Of a stretch of DNA of 64,000 nucleotides, positions 1 to 12,897 are shown piece after piece (within the stretch, counting starts at the first letter, position 1; the number at the start of each line of letters is the position of its first letter). The position numbers were made by a program, and so were the translations under genes. This DNA comes from Neocallimastix lanati (nom. inval.) (lineage: Eukaryota; Neocallimastigomycota; Neocallimastigomycetes; Neocallimastigales; Neocallimastigaceae). The notes beneath the pieces are model-generated. The model saw only the letters and a list, made by a program, of their open reading frames with translations. It did no database searches and was not told the DNA's origin. Location: positions 17,501-81,500 of the forward strand of contig JACVTC010000056.1 of assembly GCA_016946835.1 (NCBI GenBank), read 5' to 3'.

Positions 1-594
1 TGGAATAACACCCGCAACAAAGGAAACATTAGACTTTTTACCTGCTTCTAATTCAGCAGCATTAGAGGTACTTTCTTCCTTTAATAAACCAGTAGTACTT
101 TCAGAATTTAAGTTGTTTTCCTGAAGACTCTTTACGTTACTACTCTCAAAGAATTCATCAGTGACCTTAATAACATGTCTCATTTCTGTGAGTTCAAGAT
201 AACGTTTATCTAAGGTACGTTGATTTTCATTTAACTCAAGAACAACTTTTTCAGTTTCAGAAACTTTTTGTTCTAATTCTTCAAGTTCCTTTGGACTCTT
301 TGAAACGGCAGATTCTTCAGCAGAACATTTCTTAATTTTAATATCTTCCCTTTCAATTTGGTTCTTTAAGAAACGGATTTGACGGGAGACTTCATCGTAG
401 TGACGAATATCAGAAACAAAGGCACGTTGGAAAGCGTTAACATCTTTATTCAAATCTCTAAATTGAACTAATCCAAGTTCACCTAAAGCACCCACAGTTT
501 GCTTAGAGATTTCAGAAGGAATATAAAATTGGGCCAATGACATAACGTCAGACCTTAAAAAAGTAGTTTCTGGTGTTTGTGTAGTATTTTCCAT
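1..594 (-). CDS. VPH1: V-type proton ATPase subunit a, N-terminal part (cut by window edge)
   Basis: The start codon is at 594-592 and the frame stays open to base 1, giving the first 198 residues without an intron. Motifs in order are RSDVMSLAQFYIPSEI, LGELGLVQFRDLN and DVNAFQRAFV, the hallmark start of subunit a (116-kDa family). A charged, probably coiled-coil stretch rich in E, K and Q follows at about residues 65-145. In the family this cytosolic N-terminal arm is part of the stator linking V1 to Vo. The C-terminal membrane half, which carries the proton half-channels and the essential arginine, lies outside the window. Fungi may have paralogues (vacuolar Vph1-like, Golgi Stv1-like); this piece cannot tell which, so the symbol is the family name. 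Codon use is more GC-rich than the flanking spacer, as expected for a real exon. Confidence 0.9.
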   Translation of the reverse strand, partial: MENTTQTPETTFLRSDVMSLAQFYIPSEISKQTVGALGELGLVQFRDLNKDVNAFQRAFVSDIRHYDEVSRQIRFLKNQIEREDIKIKKCSAEESAVSKSPKELEELEQKVSETEKVVLELNENQRTLDKRYLELTEMRHVIKVTDEFFESSNVKSLQENNLNSESTTGLLKEESTSNAAELEAGKKSNVSFVAGVIP

Positions 595-3500
595 TTTCTA
601 TCTTGATTATTTATTTTAAATTAAATTAAATATATAAATAAACCTATAATTTTATATAATAGATAATAGATAACATTTATATTATTAATTCCTGAAATAA
701 AATTCTTCTGTATTTTTTTTATTTTAAAAAAATAGATAAAAAATAAAATTAAATAAAATAAAAACTAATACATATATATATATATTTTTTTTCTTGTTTT
801 TATTTTTGTATATAACTTCTTTTTTCCTTTTTTATTCCCTTTTATATTTTGTTAGTTAAAACTGTTATCTAAAAAAATTATCATTTTATCTTTCATTAAC
901 CTGAATTTTTTTATTAAAAACTATAATTTTTTTTTTTAATTATTACTAATTACTTTTTTTTTTAATATGATTTTATATTATGAATATTTTGAATTAATTG
1001 ATTTCATTAATTTTTTTTTCTCTCTTGATTACTCTTCTTTTCTTTTCAATATGATGTATGTATATATAATTAAAATAATATATAAAAAAAAAGTAAAAAA
1101 AAAAAAAAAAAAAATAAGTGATATTTACAATTAAGAATATATATAAAATATTAAAAAGAAAATATTTAAAATCGATAAATTTATTTAAAATTCTCCTTTT
1201 CTTCTGTTTTAATATATATACTGGACTTTTTTTTTTTCCTATTATTTTCTTTAAAAAAAAAAAAAAAAATTAAAAATATTTAAATTTAAATTTTAAAAAT
1301 TTTTTAGTTTATATATTTTTTTATTACTTTATTTTTTATTTATATATATATGTATAATTTTTTTTATTTTTTATATTTTTATTATATACTTTTTCTTTTT
1401 CCTTTATTTTCTGTTTTAAATTTTATTTTATTAATTTCTAAAAAAAAAAAAAAAAAATAAAAATAATAATAAAATATTATTATTTAGATTTAAAAACAGG
1501 AATAAGAAAAAAAAAATAAAACTATAAAAAAAAGAAAAAAAAAATTAAAAAATTAATAAAAAATAAAATAAAAAAACTTTTAATTATTATTCTAGGATTT
1601 TGGATTTGAATTTAAAAAAAAAAAAAAATAAAAATAAAAAATTATATTATATTATATTAATATTTTAATATCATTTATAATGAAAGAAATATATATTTTA
1701 ATAGATTTCATATATTAATTTATTATTATAAATATATTAATATTTAATAATTATATTTATATATTATATAGATATAAATTATATATAAATAGTAAATTTG
1801 ATAATAACAGAATTCATTAAATAATAATAATTATCATAATTATCATAATTATTATTTATTATTATAATTTATTATTTTTTATTTATTATCTATTCATTTA
1901 TTTTATTATTCTTATTTATTATTTATTATAATGTATTCATTAATAAAAATTAGAATAAAAAATTATTATACAGAAATATAAAATCATTCAATCTAAAAAT
2001 TAACAAAAATGAAGTATTATTAAAATTTAGTAATCATTTAGTTGATTATAATTAAATATCAAAAAAGATTATTCCATTAATTTATTAATATGATATTTAT
2101 TTATTTATTTATTTATTTATTTATCTATTTATTTATTTATTATTTAAATTTTCACATTTTCGTTTATATATTTCATTTAAAATATTATTATTGAAATTAA
2201 TCATAATTTCTTTTATTTTCAAACACTAATTTAAATTTTATTATCTATATACTTCATAACAAAAAATATATATTAATAATATTAATAAATAATATTAATA
2301 ATTCATTTTAATTTTTAATATTTTTATTTTATTATCAAAATATTGATTTAATTATATAATTATTCATGATTAATTACTTTCTAAAGTTGAACAAATATTT
2401 TCATTTATTTATTATAGTCTATCTATAAATTAATGTTAATGTATCACATGATATACTTCAATTATTAATATTATTAATAAATAGGATGTGTAATTAGTAT
2501 AGAATAGATTATCCTTCAATACATTTTTAATTTAAATACATAAAATATACATAATAATTAATTTTTGATTGGTTAATAATAGGTATAATTATGTGATTGG
2601 AATGTAATATTTCTATCTAAGGTTTACGTCATTTAATATATTGCTATAATATATAACTTTATATTATATTATAAGGTATACGTATATTAGAATGCATTAT
2701 AATCTTATCTTTAATTGATTTTTTAAATAAAAGTTAATCTTATTAATTTTTTTTTTTTCGGTATTCCATTATCAAATAAATGAAATAAAATAAAATAAAT
2801 TCACATTATCTTTTTAATTAAATATAGAAAAACGTTTAATAAAAGCATGAATAATTAATGAATAAATTCCTAATTTGTTCATCATCATCAAACTTTTATT
2901 TTTTTTAAAAAAAAAATTATCTTAGAATTTTATTATTATGATTGATTATATATCTTATTTTTTAATTATAATTATAATTATTAAAAAAAAATGTAATTAT
3001 AATAATAATTATTTAATATTTTTAAGAATACCAAATTAAATGTAATTAAAATTATATGATTTTAAGGAGAAAAAAAGTTGTTCGTAGTAAATAATGAATT
3101 AAATAATATTTAAATTGAAATAACATTCATAATGAAATATATATATACAATATATGTATATACATATATTATATATTTAACTATGCGAAAAAATTAATTA
3201 TTATTTAATTAATATCAAATTATAATCTATTTATTTTTAAATCAATATTTAAATTAAAAATAATAGGATATACATGAAATAAATAAATTTATTTAATAAA
3301 TATTTTATAAAACATGTGGCTTTATATCAATATGTATTTAAATAATATTTAATTTAATAAATATGTAATAAATGTGAATTGTATTAAACCTAATACAAAA
3401 TTTTAAACCATAATTCCCATATTTAATTTATTTATCATTTTATTGATATTTTAATAAATAATTATTACCATTAATGGTAATCCACCATATAAATATAAAA

Positions 3501-6500
3501 AATACATACATTTAAAATATTTAAAAAAAAAATTATAAATATTAATTGAATAATAATAAAATAGAAACAATAGAAAATAGAAAATAGAAAAAAAACAGAA
3601 TCAAAGATATAAAATATACATTAAAAATATAAGATAATTTTTATTATCGTATTAAATAAATTATATTAAATAAAATTTCATATTTATTATATATGTTTAT
3701 CAAGAAATTACTAAAAAAAAAAAATATATATATATGATGAATAAAGTTATCTTTATTATTATCATGTAATGATCAACAAACCATCAACGTTTTTTTTTTC
3801 TTTTAATTTTATTTTATTTAATAATTCATTTCTTTTTTATTTTTTTATTTTTAAATAAGAATATCAAATAATTTTAAAATGAAATAACTAAAAAAAACCC
3901 TTTAATTAGAAGCATAAATGATAAAAAAAAAAAAAACTATAATTTAAAATCATATTTATTTATTTTATTCATCTTAAATATAGATAAATATTTAAAATAT
4001 TTAAATAATAAAACGAATATATAATTATATAATTATAAATAAAAAAAAAAAAAAAAGGATTAAATGTTTAATCTGTAAAAATATATATATATATAAAAAA
4101 TTAAATTTAAAATAACTGTAACCATAATTCTACTTTATATATTTTTTTATTAAATAATATAAAAACAATAATATATATATATAAAAAGAATGGTTATCTA
4201 ACTTTCTATGTTAAAGAAAAAAGAAAAAACAATAATAATGATGAAATTATATATCATAAAAATTAACCAATTTTAAAAAACTATATAATTTTTAAAATTA
4301 TATAAATTTAATAAATATAATTAATTACATTTATTTTAAAAAAAAATGTTTGATTCTTATTATTTTTTATACATATTGCATATGTAATAATATGTAAAAA
4401 GAACAGTTAACAAATGAATATTATTTCATATTCGCATACATTAAATAATTATAATAAAAATTTCGTATATGGAAAAAAATTGTATATTAAGAAAAGACAT
4501 AATATTATCATTCAAAGCTTTTTATTTTTCTGTTTTAATAATAATTATAATAATGAATAGATTTTTAAAAAAAAAAAAAAAAAAATTTATTAATCTATAT
4601 AATTAAAATTTTATTAATTTTATTGGTTTAAAAAAAATTTTTTTTTGAAATTAGAAATTAGATTATAAACAATTAGAAAAATCATTTACAAATTAGGAAA
4701 TTTAAAATATAATTAAAAAATATAATTAAATTTTTAATTAAAACTAATATATAATTTTATTTAAAAAAAATAAACATTTAATATTAATTACAATTTATAA
4801 AAAAAAATTATTACATTGTATTTATATTTAAAAAATAAAAAAATAATATATATATTTTCTTTTATGTTAAAATGTCAGTATATATATCATTCTATTAATA
4901 AAGACTATTAATTTTAAATATATAATTATAATTTGCTAATAATTATTAACATTCCATTGTAGCAAAAAAAAGTAGTAATCGCCAAACTCTTTTTTTTTTA
5001 TTTTATTTTTTTTTTATTTTATTTTTGACAGATACTTTTTTATTTTTATTTATTTAAAATTAAATATTATAATAACTAAAAAAATAAGTATAATTATTTA
5101 TTCATATTTATTCATATTTATTAATATTATTAAATTCATAAAAGTATAGAAATAATATTCAATACCACTATTGATGAAGTATTTTATTTAAATATAACAA
5201 TATTTATAATACAAATATGATGAAATAAATAAATTTATTACAAAAATTAATATTGACAATAAATAAAAAAAATAAAAAAAAAAAAAATAGCTATCTACAA
5301 AAAAAAAAGTTTCAGCGCTATTTCTGTATTATATTTAATTTTTATATCATTAAACTAAAATATAAAAATTTAATAAAAAAAATAATTAATTATTATTATT
5401 ATTATTTTTTAAAATTAATTTAAAAAAAAATAATATATATAGATATATTCCAAGGTAATAAGAAAAAAATATTTCTTATTTTTTTCTCCTTAATTAAATT
5501 ATCTAAATTTAGAAATATTTTTTATACACAAAATAAATATATTTTTTGATTATTATATTATTACTAATATATAATAATATGAAAACATGCTAAAATAAAA
5601 AAACATGTTATATGTTTTTTTTTTTATAATAATAAAAAAAATATATATATATATAAATATATCAAATTTTATAATATTACTATTAAATATACTTATCAAA
5701 ATATATAAACAGATATTTATATGAAATGACAAATTAATATTTTTATTATGTTTGTATAATTATCTATCGATATATATATATAACTAAATTCAATATATAT
5801 AAATTATATAAAATGGTAATGAACTAATAAACTTTATATGTATTTAAATCGTTAAAGATATTAAAATTGATGTATATATATTTATATTTAAACTGATATA
5901 TATGCATAAAAATTAATATATATATATATATATTTAAATTGATTGGTATATATATATTTTTTTCATCTTACCAACTATCATTATTTTTATTGAATATTTT
6001 TTTTTTTTGAATATTTTTAAATATATATATACATTTTTAAAAGAAATAATGATAATTTAACCATGAGGTTAAACAATCCTCTCGTCTTTATAGTGCCGTA
6101 TTAATAATATTATATATAATTTTTTTAATATTTTATTTAATTTTATTAATAATTTCACAATGTTTAATTAAATTAAAAACTATTCAATAATTATAATAAA
6201 CTATGTATTTCCATACATTATTAATTATAAAGATATCTAAATATACATAAAAGAATATATTTACGTACTTTTTTTTTTTTTATAATTAAAGATAATAATA
6301 TAAAAATAAAAATTAGTTGAAAATATGTCATTTTGATTTTAAAGATAAGCTCTTTAAAGCATATAATGATAATAATGATTAAGTGATATATAGTGTATAG
6401 TATGGAATTGGTTATTTTATTGTTTAATATATATATAATTACCTTTTATTACAATTTATTTTTCATATTATTAATAAAATTAATTATGATTAGTAAAAAA

Positions 6501-7004
6501 AATTATTCTTCTTAAAAATTATATGATATGTAGCATTAAATTATAAGCTAATTTCTGTAATTCTATGTATCTCTATGTAAATTTATGGTATTGCCATAAT
6601 TAATACTAATTTTAATTTACTATGAAAAAAAAATGTATATAAATATTTTTTTTCATTAAAACAATATTTAAATAATATTTAAATATATATAAAATATAAT
6701 ATTAATATTAATATTATCAAAAAGAATATTAATATCAAAAAAAAAAATAGTTATTAATAATAATAAAATATGGAATATCCATAAAAACAATATGTATATG
6801 TATATGTATGTATTTAGTAGTATTAAGTATTATTTATTTTTGTTATATATATTAGTACAATACTAATATATTTTAATTGATTATAAAATTTTTATTTATT
6901 AATATTAATCAATAACGTATATTATTATTTATTATTTTAATTAATTAAGAGGGTATATTTTTATTATATATTATTATTATTTATTGTTTATTGATTATTA
7001 CTAT

Positions 7005-7043
<39 letters not shown>

Positions 7044-7590
7044 TTAATTATAACTAATATCTTAATAATAAAAATTTTTATTCCATGTACATTTAAAATA
7101 ATATAATTATTTACAGTAAAAATTGGAAAATGACAATAAATTGAACTCATTTATTGTACAAATTTATTTTAAATGTAAAAGTAGAGGAATGGTCAAACTT
7201 TAATTAAAGGGTTAACGCTTGTCAATTAAAAAGTTTTAAAAAAACATATTTTGAATTTTTATTTATTTATTCATTCATTTATTTATATTAATGTAAATCT
7301 CTAATTTATGAAATATGTTGCATTTCGGAACGTAACTTATAAATTAAAATAATTTAATTTAACGCCCCACATTTTTATTTTTTTTTAAATAATTATAAAT
7401 AAATAAATAAATAAATAAATAAAAATAAAAGTAAATATAAAGGGTTAATTTTTTTTTAATTTTCTCATAAACATGTTATTTATAATTGTATCATTAAAAA
7501 AAAAAAAAATTGAATAAAATAAATAAAAATTAATAAAATAAATAAATAATAAATTATAAAGAATATTATTACAATTAATAAAAATTCTTA
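595..7590. other. AT-rich spacer upstream of the V-ATPase gene, no gene seen
   Basis: This stretch is almost entirely A and T, with poly-A/T runs, (TA)n tracts and (ATTT)n arrays (for example about 2096-2141 and 7005-7043). I looked on both strands for coding bias, RNA genes and repeats and found none I can support. The first few hundred bases next to 594 must hold the V-ATPase promoter, but no individual element stands out from the T-rich background. Confidence 0.7.
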
Positions 7591-7840
7591 AATATAACTT
7601 TTAAATTAGATATTATTAAATATTATTTTATTATTATAACAAAAAAAATTAAAATAAATCTTTAAAATTGAATATTATTTATTAGAAATTTAAAGATTAT
7701 TATTTATTTATCAATATTATTTAAGCCACTCTTACATGAATGGTTTGTTATTACACGCCGCATTATATATAAAGCCACACAATGAAATAAAACATTCTGA
7801 AATGTAACGTTACGAAATGCATCACTCCCATAATTACATG

Positions 7841-7919
<79 letters not shown>

Positions 7920-8030
7920 TAAAAAAGGGAAATAGTTTGAGTACCATCATTAGGAATGGCCAAGGGATACAGTCCTTTATGATCAAGTCGAATCAAACGG
8001 TTAATCTGTACTTGAATTATACATAAGCCT

Positions 8031-8067
8031 GGAACGCTGCATTTTGGAACGCTGCATTTTGGAACAT
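8031..8067. repeat. 15-bp tandem repeat, about 2.5 copies
   Basis: The unit GGAACGCTGCATTTT occurs at 8031-8045 and 8046-8060, and a third copy begins at 8061. Related words with GCATTTCG occur at about 7317 and 8361. This looks like the relic of a more GC-rich mobile element in the AT-rich spacer. Confidence 0.8.
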
Positions 8068-8118
8068 GGCTTTATGTAGATGTAAATTAAATAATATATG
8101 TAAATATGTTTAATTTAT

Positions 8119-8181
8119 TTACTAACATATATCTATTTTAATAATATATGTATATATGTTAAAATAGATATATGTTAGTAG
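8119..8181. repeat. Perfect 22-bp hairpin
   Basis: Arm 8120-8141 (starting TACTAACATATATC) is the exact reverse complement of 8159-8180, with a 17-nt AT loop. The hairpin lies inside the larger inverted-repeat remnant. It could be a fold-back terminus of a small element; no function is proposed. Confidence 0.8.
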
Positions 8182-8989
8182 TGTTTTATGCAATATACTT
8201 GCATTGACTTATTTATATTTGTACTTTAATAAACCATTCATGTAAGAGTATCTTAAATTACATTTGATAAATAAATAATAATAATTAAATTTCTAATAAA
8301 TAACAAAATAATGAGGTAATATTTAATAATATTTAATTTTAAAGCTATATTTGAGGAGAGTGTTGCATTTCGCCAAGTGGCGTATTGATATAAATAAATA
8401 AAAATTCAAAATTTGTTTTTTAAAATTTTTTTTATAATATTTATTCAATACAATATTATTTTAATATTATTTTTACAAATAATATATTTTTAATATTTTG
8501 TAAAATAGTAATAAAATAATTATTTATAATTTAATTATATATTTTAATATTTTGTTTTTACAAAATATTAAAATAATTATAACGGTATATTTTTATATTT
8601 TATAAAAAAAATATATATTATAATAACAATATTTTAATTATAAAAATATATTTTAATGTTCTTAAGCTAACCTAATCCAAAAATGATCAAAAAATATTTT
8701 AATCATTATGGTATTTTTATTCATTTATTCTCTTTTTTAAAATAATTTTAACTATTAATAAATTATAATTATGTACGACAGAATTCATTTGATCAATTTT
8801 CTGTTATTTCTTAATAATTTGTTATTAATTAATAATTTTAATATTTAAATCATTTTAAGCATTTTAATCATAATTCAATGAAATCCTTTCTCATTTCTTG
8901 ACACATTCCTTTTTTTTTTTTTTTTTTTTTTTTTATGGAGTTTCCATATTTTTGTTAATATTTAATTAAAGCCTTGATTTCCTCAGTCC

Positions 8990-9219
8990 GTATTAATTTT
9001 TTTTTTTTAAAAAAAAAAAAATAATTTCTATCAGTTCTCCTTTCGTATTCATTGTAATATTTGGATTCGCCTTCTTGCAATTCTGATAATAATTGAAAAA
9101 AGGTTGATTTTTTTTGAAAATATTTTTTAAGTATTTATTAAAAGATTCTGAAAAATTATTTATAATATGCTCATTATTATAATAATGATTCCAATTTTCA
9201 GTTTCATAGCTAATTATAT

Positions 9220-9254
<35 letters not shown>

Positions 9255-9569
9255 ATTCTAAAAATTCTAAAAATTGAACATTATTATGTTCTTGGCACTC
9301 ATTTTTTATTTTATTTTAAATATCATATATATATACAGAATTAATAAAAGGAAAGTTCGTAATAAATATATAGATTCTTTTATTTTTTCAACTCTATTAT
9401 CACATAATTATTTTTTTTTTTTTTGAATTTCTAATACTCTTTTAAAATGCCATATACAATATTTAATATTTACAAAAGGAAAAACTTTTTCTTCAGCATT
9501 AGATTGAGATTTTGAAAAAGTCTCAATGAAATACTTTTTGTGTAATTTCAATACTATTATATTTATTAG

Positions 9570-9607
<38 letters not shown>

Positions 9608-9735
9608 TTCTTCAAATAATATTTCATAAGTTGTTTGCTCTTTATTTTTTAATATAGAAAAAGAAGAAGTCTAATAATAATTCAATGCTTTATTAAAAGT
9701 TCTTGTAATGAAAATTTGATAACTAAATTTTGGTA
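8990..9735 (-). pseudogene. MULE-type transposase relic
   Basis: Read on the minus strand, three-frame fragments recall a Mutator-like (MULE) transposase. They are a piece with ITRTFNKALNYY, a piece with FPFVNIKYCIWHFKRVLEIQ (the family's conserved F-P-x-A/V-x-I-x-x-C-x-x-H-F block), and a C-terminal piece with NENWNHYYNN followed by NNFSESFNKYLKN, the usual 'W..Y....TNN.SES.N..L' end. Stops, frame changes and inserted poly-A runs (T on the plus strand at about 9222-9250 and 9571-9605) break it, so it cannot be functional. The N-terminal half and any FLYWCH or other zinc finger are not seen. Confidence is moderate because only short motifs survive. Confidence 0.55.
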
Positions 9736-10010
9736 CTACAGGGAATGATCCCATCCTAGTTAAGTTCAGAATATACCATTAAAATGTGAGGAAACATCTT
9801 AGAAAAATCCCACGGTAATGCTCTGCCCCCTTAGTCTGGCTGTAATTATATAACTTATTTATAGTTGACCCCTTATTATTAAATGTCGTTGCTCTGTAAA
9901 GACCTCTAAATGGAAACCTAATCCTAACAATGTAAAAACTCAAAGTTTCTTTTCCCCCCTTTTAGGGGTTAATCTATAAGCCTTGACCATAACATAAATT
10001 TTTTATTATC
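9736..10010. other. Higher-complexity island of unknown origin
   Basis: About 275 bp are clearly less AT-rich than the surroundings and contain words such as CCCCCTTAGTCTGG and a C6...AGGGG self-complementary patch at 9954-9968. There is no reading frame beyond a few dozen codons on either strand. It abuts the MULE relic and may be part of the same dead transposon (sub-terminal region) or an unidentified RNA gene. I do not recognise it. Confidence 0.4.
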
Positions 10011-12443
10011 TTCATAGTTATTGTATATGCTATATATATATATTTTAACTTAAATATATATAAATAAAACTATTAGCGTTATTTTTTATTTATTATTATT
10101 TAGTGTTATTTAGTATTAAAGAAAGGAAAGGTAATAAATAATATAATTCAAAAAAAAAATCCATTCATATTAAAAATTTACAAAAAGTATTGTTTACCTT
10201 TGAATTATTTAACTATTTAAATACTTAAATAGACAATAGCTTAAAATTATTTCTTATTTTACAAAATTTATTTTCAATGTATATAAAAATTTATATCCTC
10301 TTTTTTTTATATAATTTTTTTTTATTGATTATAATATATTATTAGCAAAAATAATATTTGGATAGTGATAAATCTAGTATTATTACTTTTTTAATTTTTT
10401 TATAGTCAATTGCATTATTATTATATATACAATATTATAAATTATTATTATTGTTACTATTCAATTATATATATATCAATATATTTTTTTATATTATTTA
10501 TTATTTATTTGTTTTTATTTTTATTTTTATGATAATATAAAAGATATATTTTTAATTATAATTAAAAAGATAATAAGAATAATTTAAAAAAAAAAAAAGT
10601 TAAAATAGTAATAAAAATAATAAAAAAAATAACAATAAAAAAAATATATGAAAATAAAATATATGAAAAAAAAAATTTTTTTTTATATTAATATATTAAA
10701 AAACTACATTATAAGTTTCGAGGAATGAAAATGGCTTCTAACTCCTTTCATTTATTGATGGTTATTCCCTATATGAATAAAAATTATTATTCGAATTTTT
10801 GAATCTGTATCGGGATTTCTTTTTTTATTTTTTTTTTGTCTTATCATGTCGACGATCTTGGCAACAGTAAGTCTAAAGTAGGTCTAATGGTATATAAATT
10901 ATTTATAGTTTGTTAAAGAATCACTCTTTACAATGGGCATTGGCATTCCATTAATAAGGAATTCTGCAAACCCTATAAAATATGAAAATAAGAAAAAAGA
11001 AAAAGAAGACACTCTTTTGAAAGTTGATTGAAAGATATTACTAATAAAGACAGTCTTTTTTCTCCCCCCAAATGGATCATTTTAAGATTTCATATAAATT
11101 GTATTTTTATTTTTAATTTTTTTTTTTTTTTGTTGTTTGTACTTGATATCAAAAAAAAAAAAATACTTTATCATATAGTTATTGGTGAAGAAATGAAATT
11201 ATTAATAAAAAAAATAAATTAATATATATATATATATATATAATATAAAAGGATATTAAAAATTAAATATTAAAGGTATATTAAAAAAAAAAAAAAATAA
11301 AAAAATACAAAAGGTGGAACGAATCAATTCTTCTAAGAATATATATATATATATATACAAAAATTATCATAATTACATAACCAACCAAAAAAAAAATAAT
11401 ACGTGATAAATATAACGTTATAAATACTACGATACATGAGTGATTCATCCATGAAGAGATATTAAATAAAAAAATTTTTTTTTTTTTTTTTTTTTGAAAG
11501 AAGTACATGTGCTGGAACGAATCAATTCCTATAGAAATGTACAAAAAAAAAAAAAAAGAAAAGAAAAAAAGTATCACCATTATATAACCATCTAAAAAAA
11601 AAAAAAAAATTTTTTAATAACTTTGTTAAAATAAAATATCAATTACAAACAAACAAAAAACAAAAAAAAAACTACAATATACAAATTGTACTAAAAACAT
11701 TCATTACACAATATTTTTAATTTTTTTTCTTTTTTTTTTTTTAATCATCAAACATCGGTATGACGAGAATTTAGATAGTCTTTCCTCAAAAAAAAAAAGA
11801 CTTTTATATATGTAATTATTTTATTACTTTTAATTTTTTATTTTATTTTTATTTTTTATTTTTTAATTTATTATTATTATTATTATTATTATTTAATTAT
11901 TTATTTATAACAATTTTTTTTTTTTTTTAATTATTATTTAATTATTTATTTTTATAATTTTATTTTATTTTATTTTTTTTTTGTTATTTATTATTATTTT
12001 TTATTTTTTTTTGTATTACCATTATTATTATTATTATTAATATTATTATTTTATATTATTTTATTTTTTATTTTATATTATTCGTTTTTTTTTTTTTTTT
12101 TTGTATAATTATATTTAAAAATTTATATAAATTATTACTACTACCTACTTTTAAATAACGCTAATAACTTTTTTATATATATATAATTATATATATATTA
12201 TATATAAAGAAAAAAAAAAAAAAAAAAAAAAAAAGAATTAATAAATTATAATAACAAATATTAATATTAGTAAGAAAGAAAAATTAATTAAATCGAAATA
12301 ATGAAAAATTGAAGACAATCCATGTAATATTAATGAAATTTATTAATATATATATAATTATTTTAATTTAAAAGCTATATATAAAATATTAATCCAGTAT
12401 AGTATTTATTATTGTTATTATTATTAAGATTATTATATTTCAT

Positions 12444-12486
<43 letters not shown>

Positions 12487-12720
12487 TTCTATATTTTCAT
12501 TATATATATGTATATATATAACATTCTTTCTTATTTAATTCCTTTTTAGTTATTATTATTATCTTATTATTATTTCAATTATTATTATATATATTATATT
12601 TATTGGTATTATATATAATAATATTTAATACTAAATAATTATGAAAAGAAAATAATAGTAATAATAATAAATTATTAAAAGGTATAAAAGAAAGAATATC
12701 ATGAAAATTTAGAACAATAT

Positions 12721-12758
<38 letters not shown>

Positions 12759-12897
12759 TAGAAATAAAATAAATAATTAAATAAATATAAAGTATAATAT
12801 AATATTTCATAAAAAAAATAACATATATAATATTTAATATATTTAATATATAATTTTTTTTTAAATGAAATAATTATTGAATTTTATTCTTATTATC
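10011..12897. other. AT-rich spacer downstream of the histidine-phosphatase gene
   Basis: Low complexity throughout, with long poly-T and poly-A runs (for example about 12220-12235 and 12450-12485). One patch at about 10700-11000 is less AT-rich and holds short open stretches starting ATGTCGACG and ATGGGCATTGG, but neither continues into anything recognisable. The open frames at 11028-11222 and 11281-11580 are driven by poly-T, poly-A and TA repeats and are not called as genes. Confidence 0.65.
11300..11600. repeat. Imperfect direct duplication, about 200-bp period
   Basis: Two copies carry GGAACGAATCAATTC (11315-11329 and 11514-11528). Each is followed by AGAA, an A/TA-rich run, a word like ATCATAATTACATAACCA or ATCACCATTATATAACCA, and a poly-A tract. 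This looks like an old tandem or template-switch duplication. Confidence 0.6.

Larger units (their letters stand above)
7590..8345. repeat. Decayed inverted-repeat unit (MITE-like remnant)
   Basis: The arm around 7660-7745 and the reverse complement of about 8226-8320 share long matching blocks. These include ACTCTTACATGAATGGTTT at the inner end and TTATTTATTAGAAATTTAA further out, separated by diverged bases. About 480 bp lie between the arms. This is the layout of a non-autonomous DNA transposon or a folded-back insertion. No target-site duplication or transposase could be defined. The interior holds (AT)n/(ATT)n microsatellite at 7843-7920, the 15-bp tandem repeat at 8031-8067 and the hairpin at 8119-8181. 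The reading frame across 7817-8026 is a translated microsatellite, not a gene. Confidence 0.5.

Noticed and set aside
7817-8026. 69-codon open frame with a poly-Tyr run
   Set aside because: Produced by TA and ATT microsatellites inside the inverted-repeat remnant.
9736-9860. Possible 5S rRNA gene
   Set aside because: Words like CCCATCC and GTTAAG are present but only 2 nt apart instead of about a dozen, and the pairing 3' part is missing.
10855-10990. Possible short gene starting ATGTCGACG with a GT splice site
   Set aside because: No continuing frame, no acceptor giving a recognisable protein, and no similarity I can name.
11028-11580. Small open frames on both strands
   Set aside because: Driven by poly-A/T and TA repeats inside an imperfect duplication; no recognisable protein.
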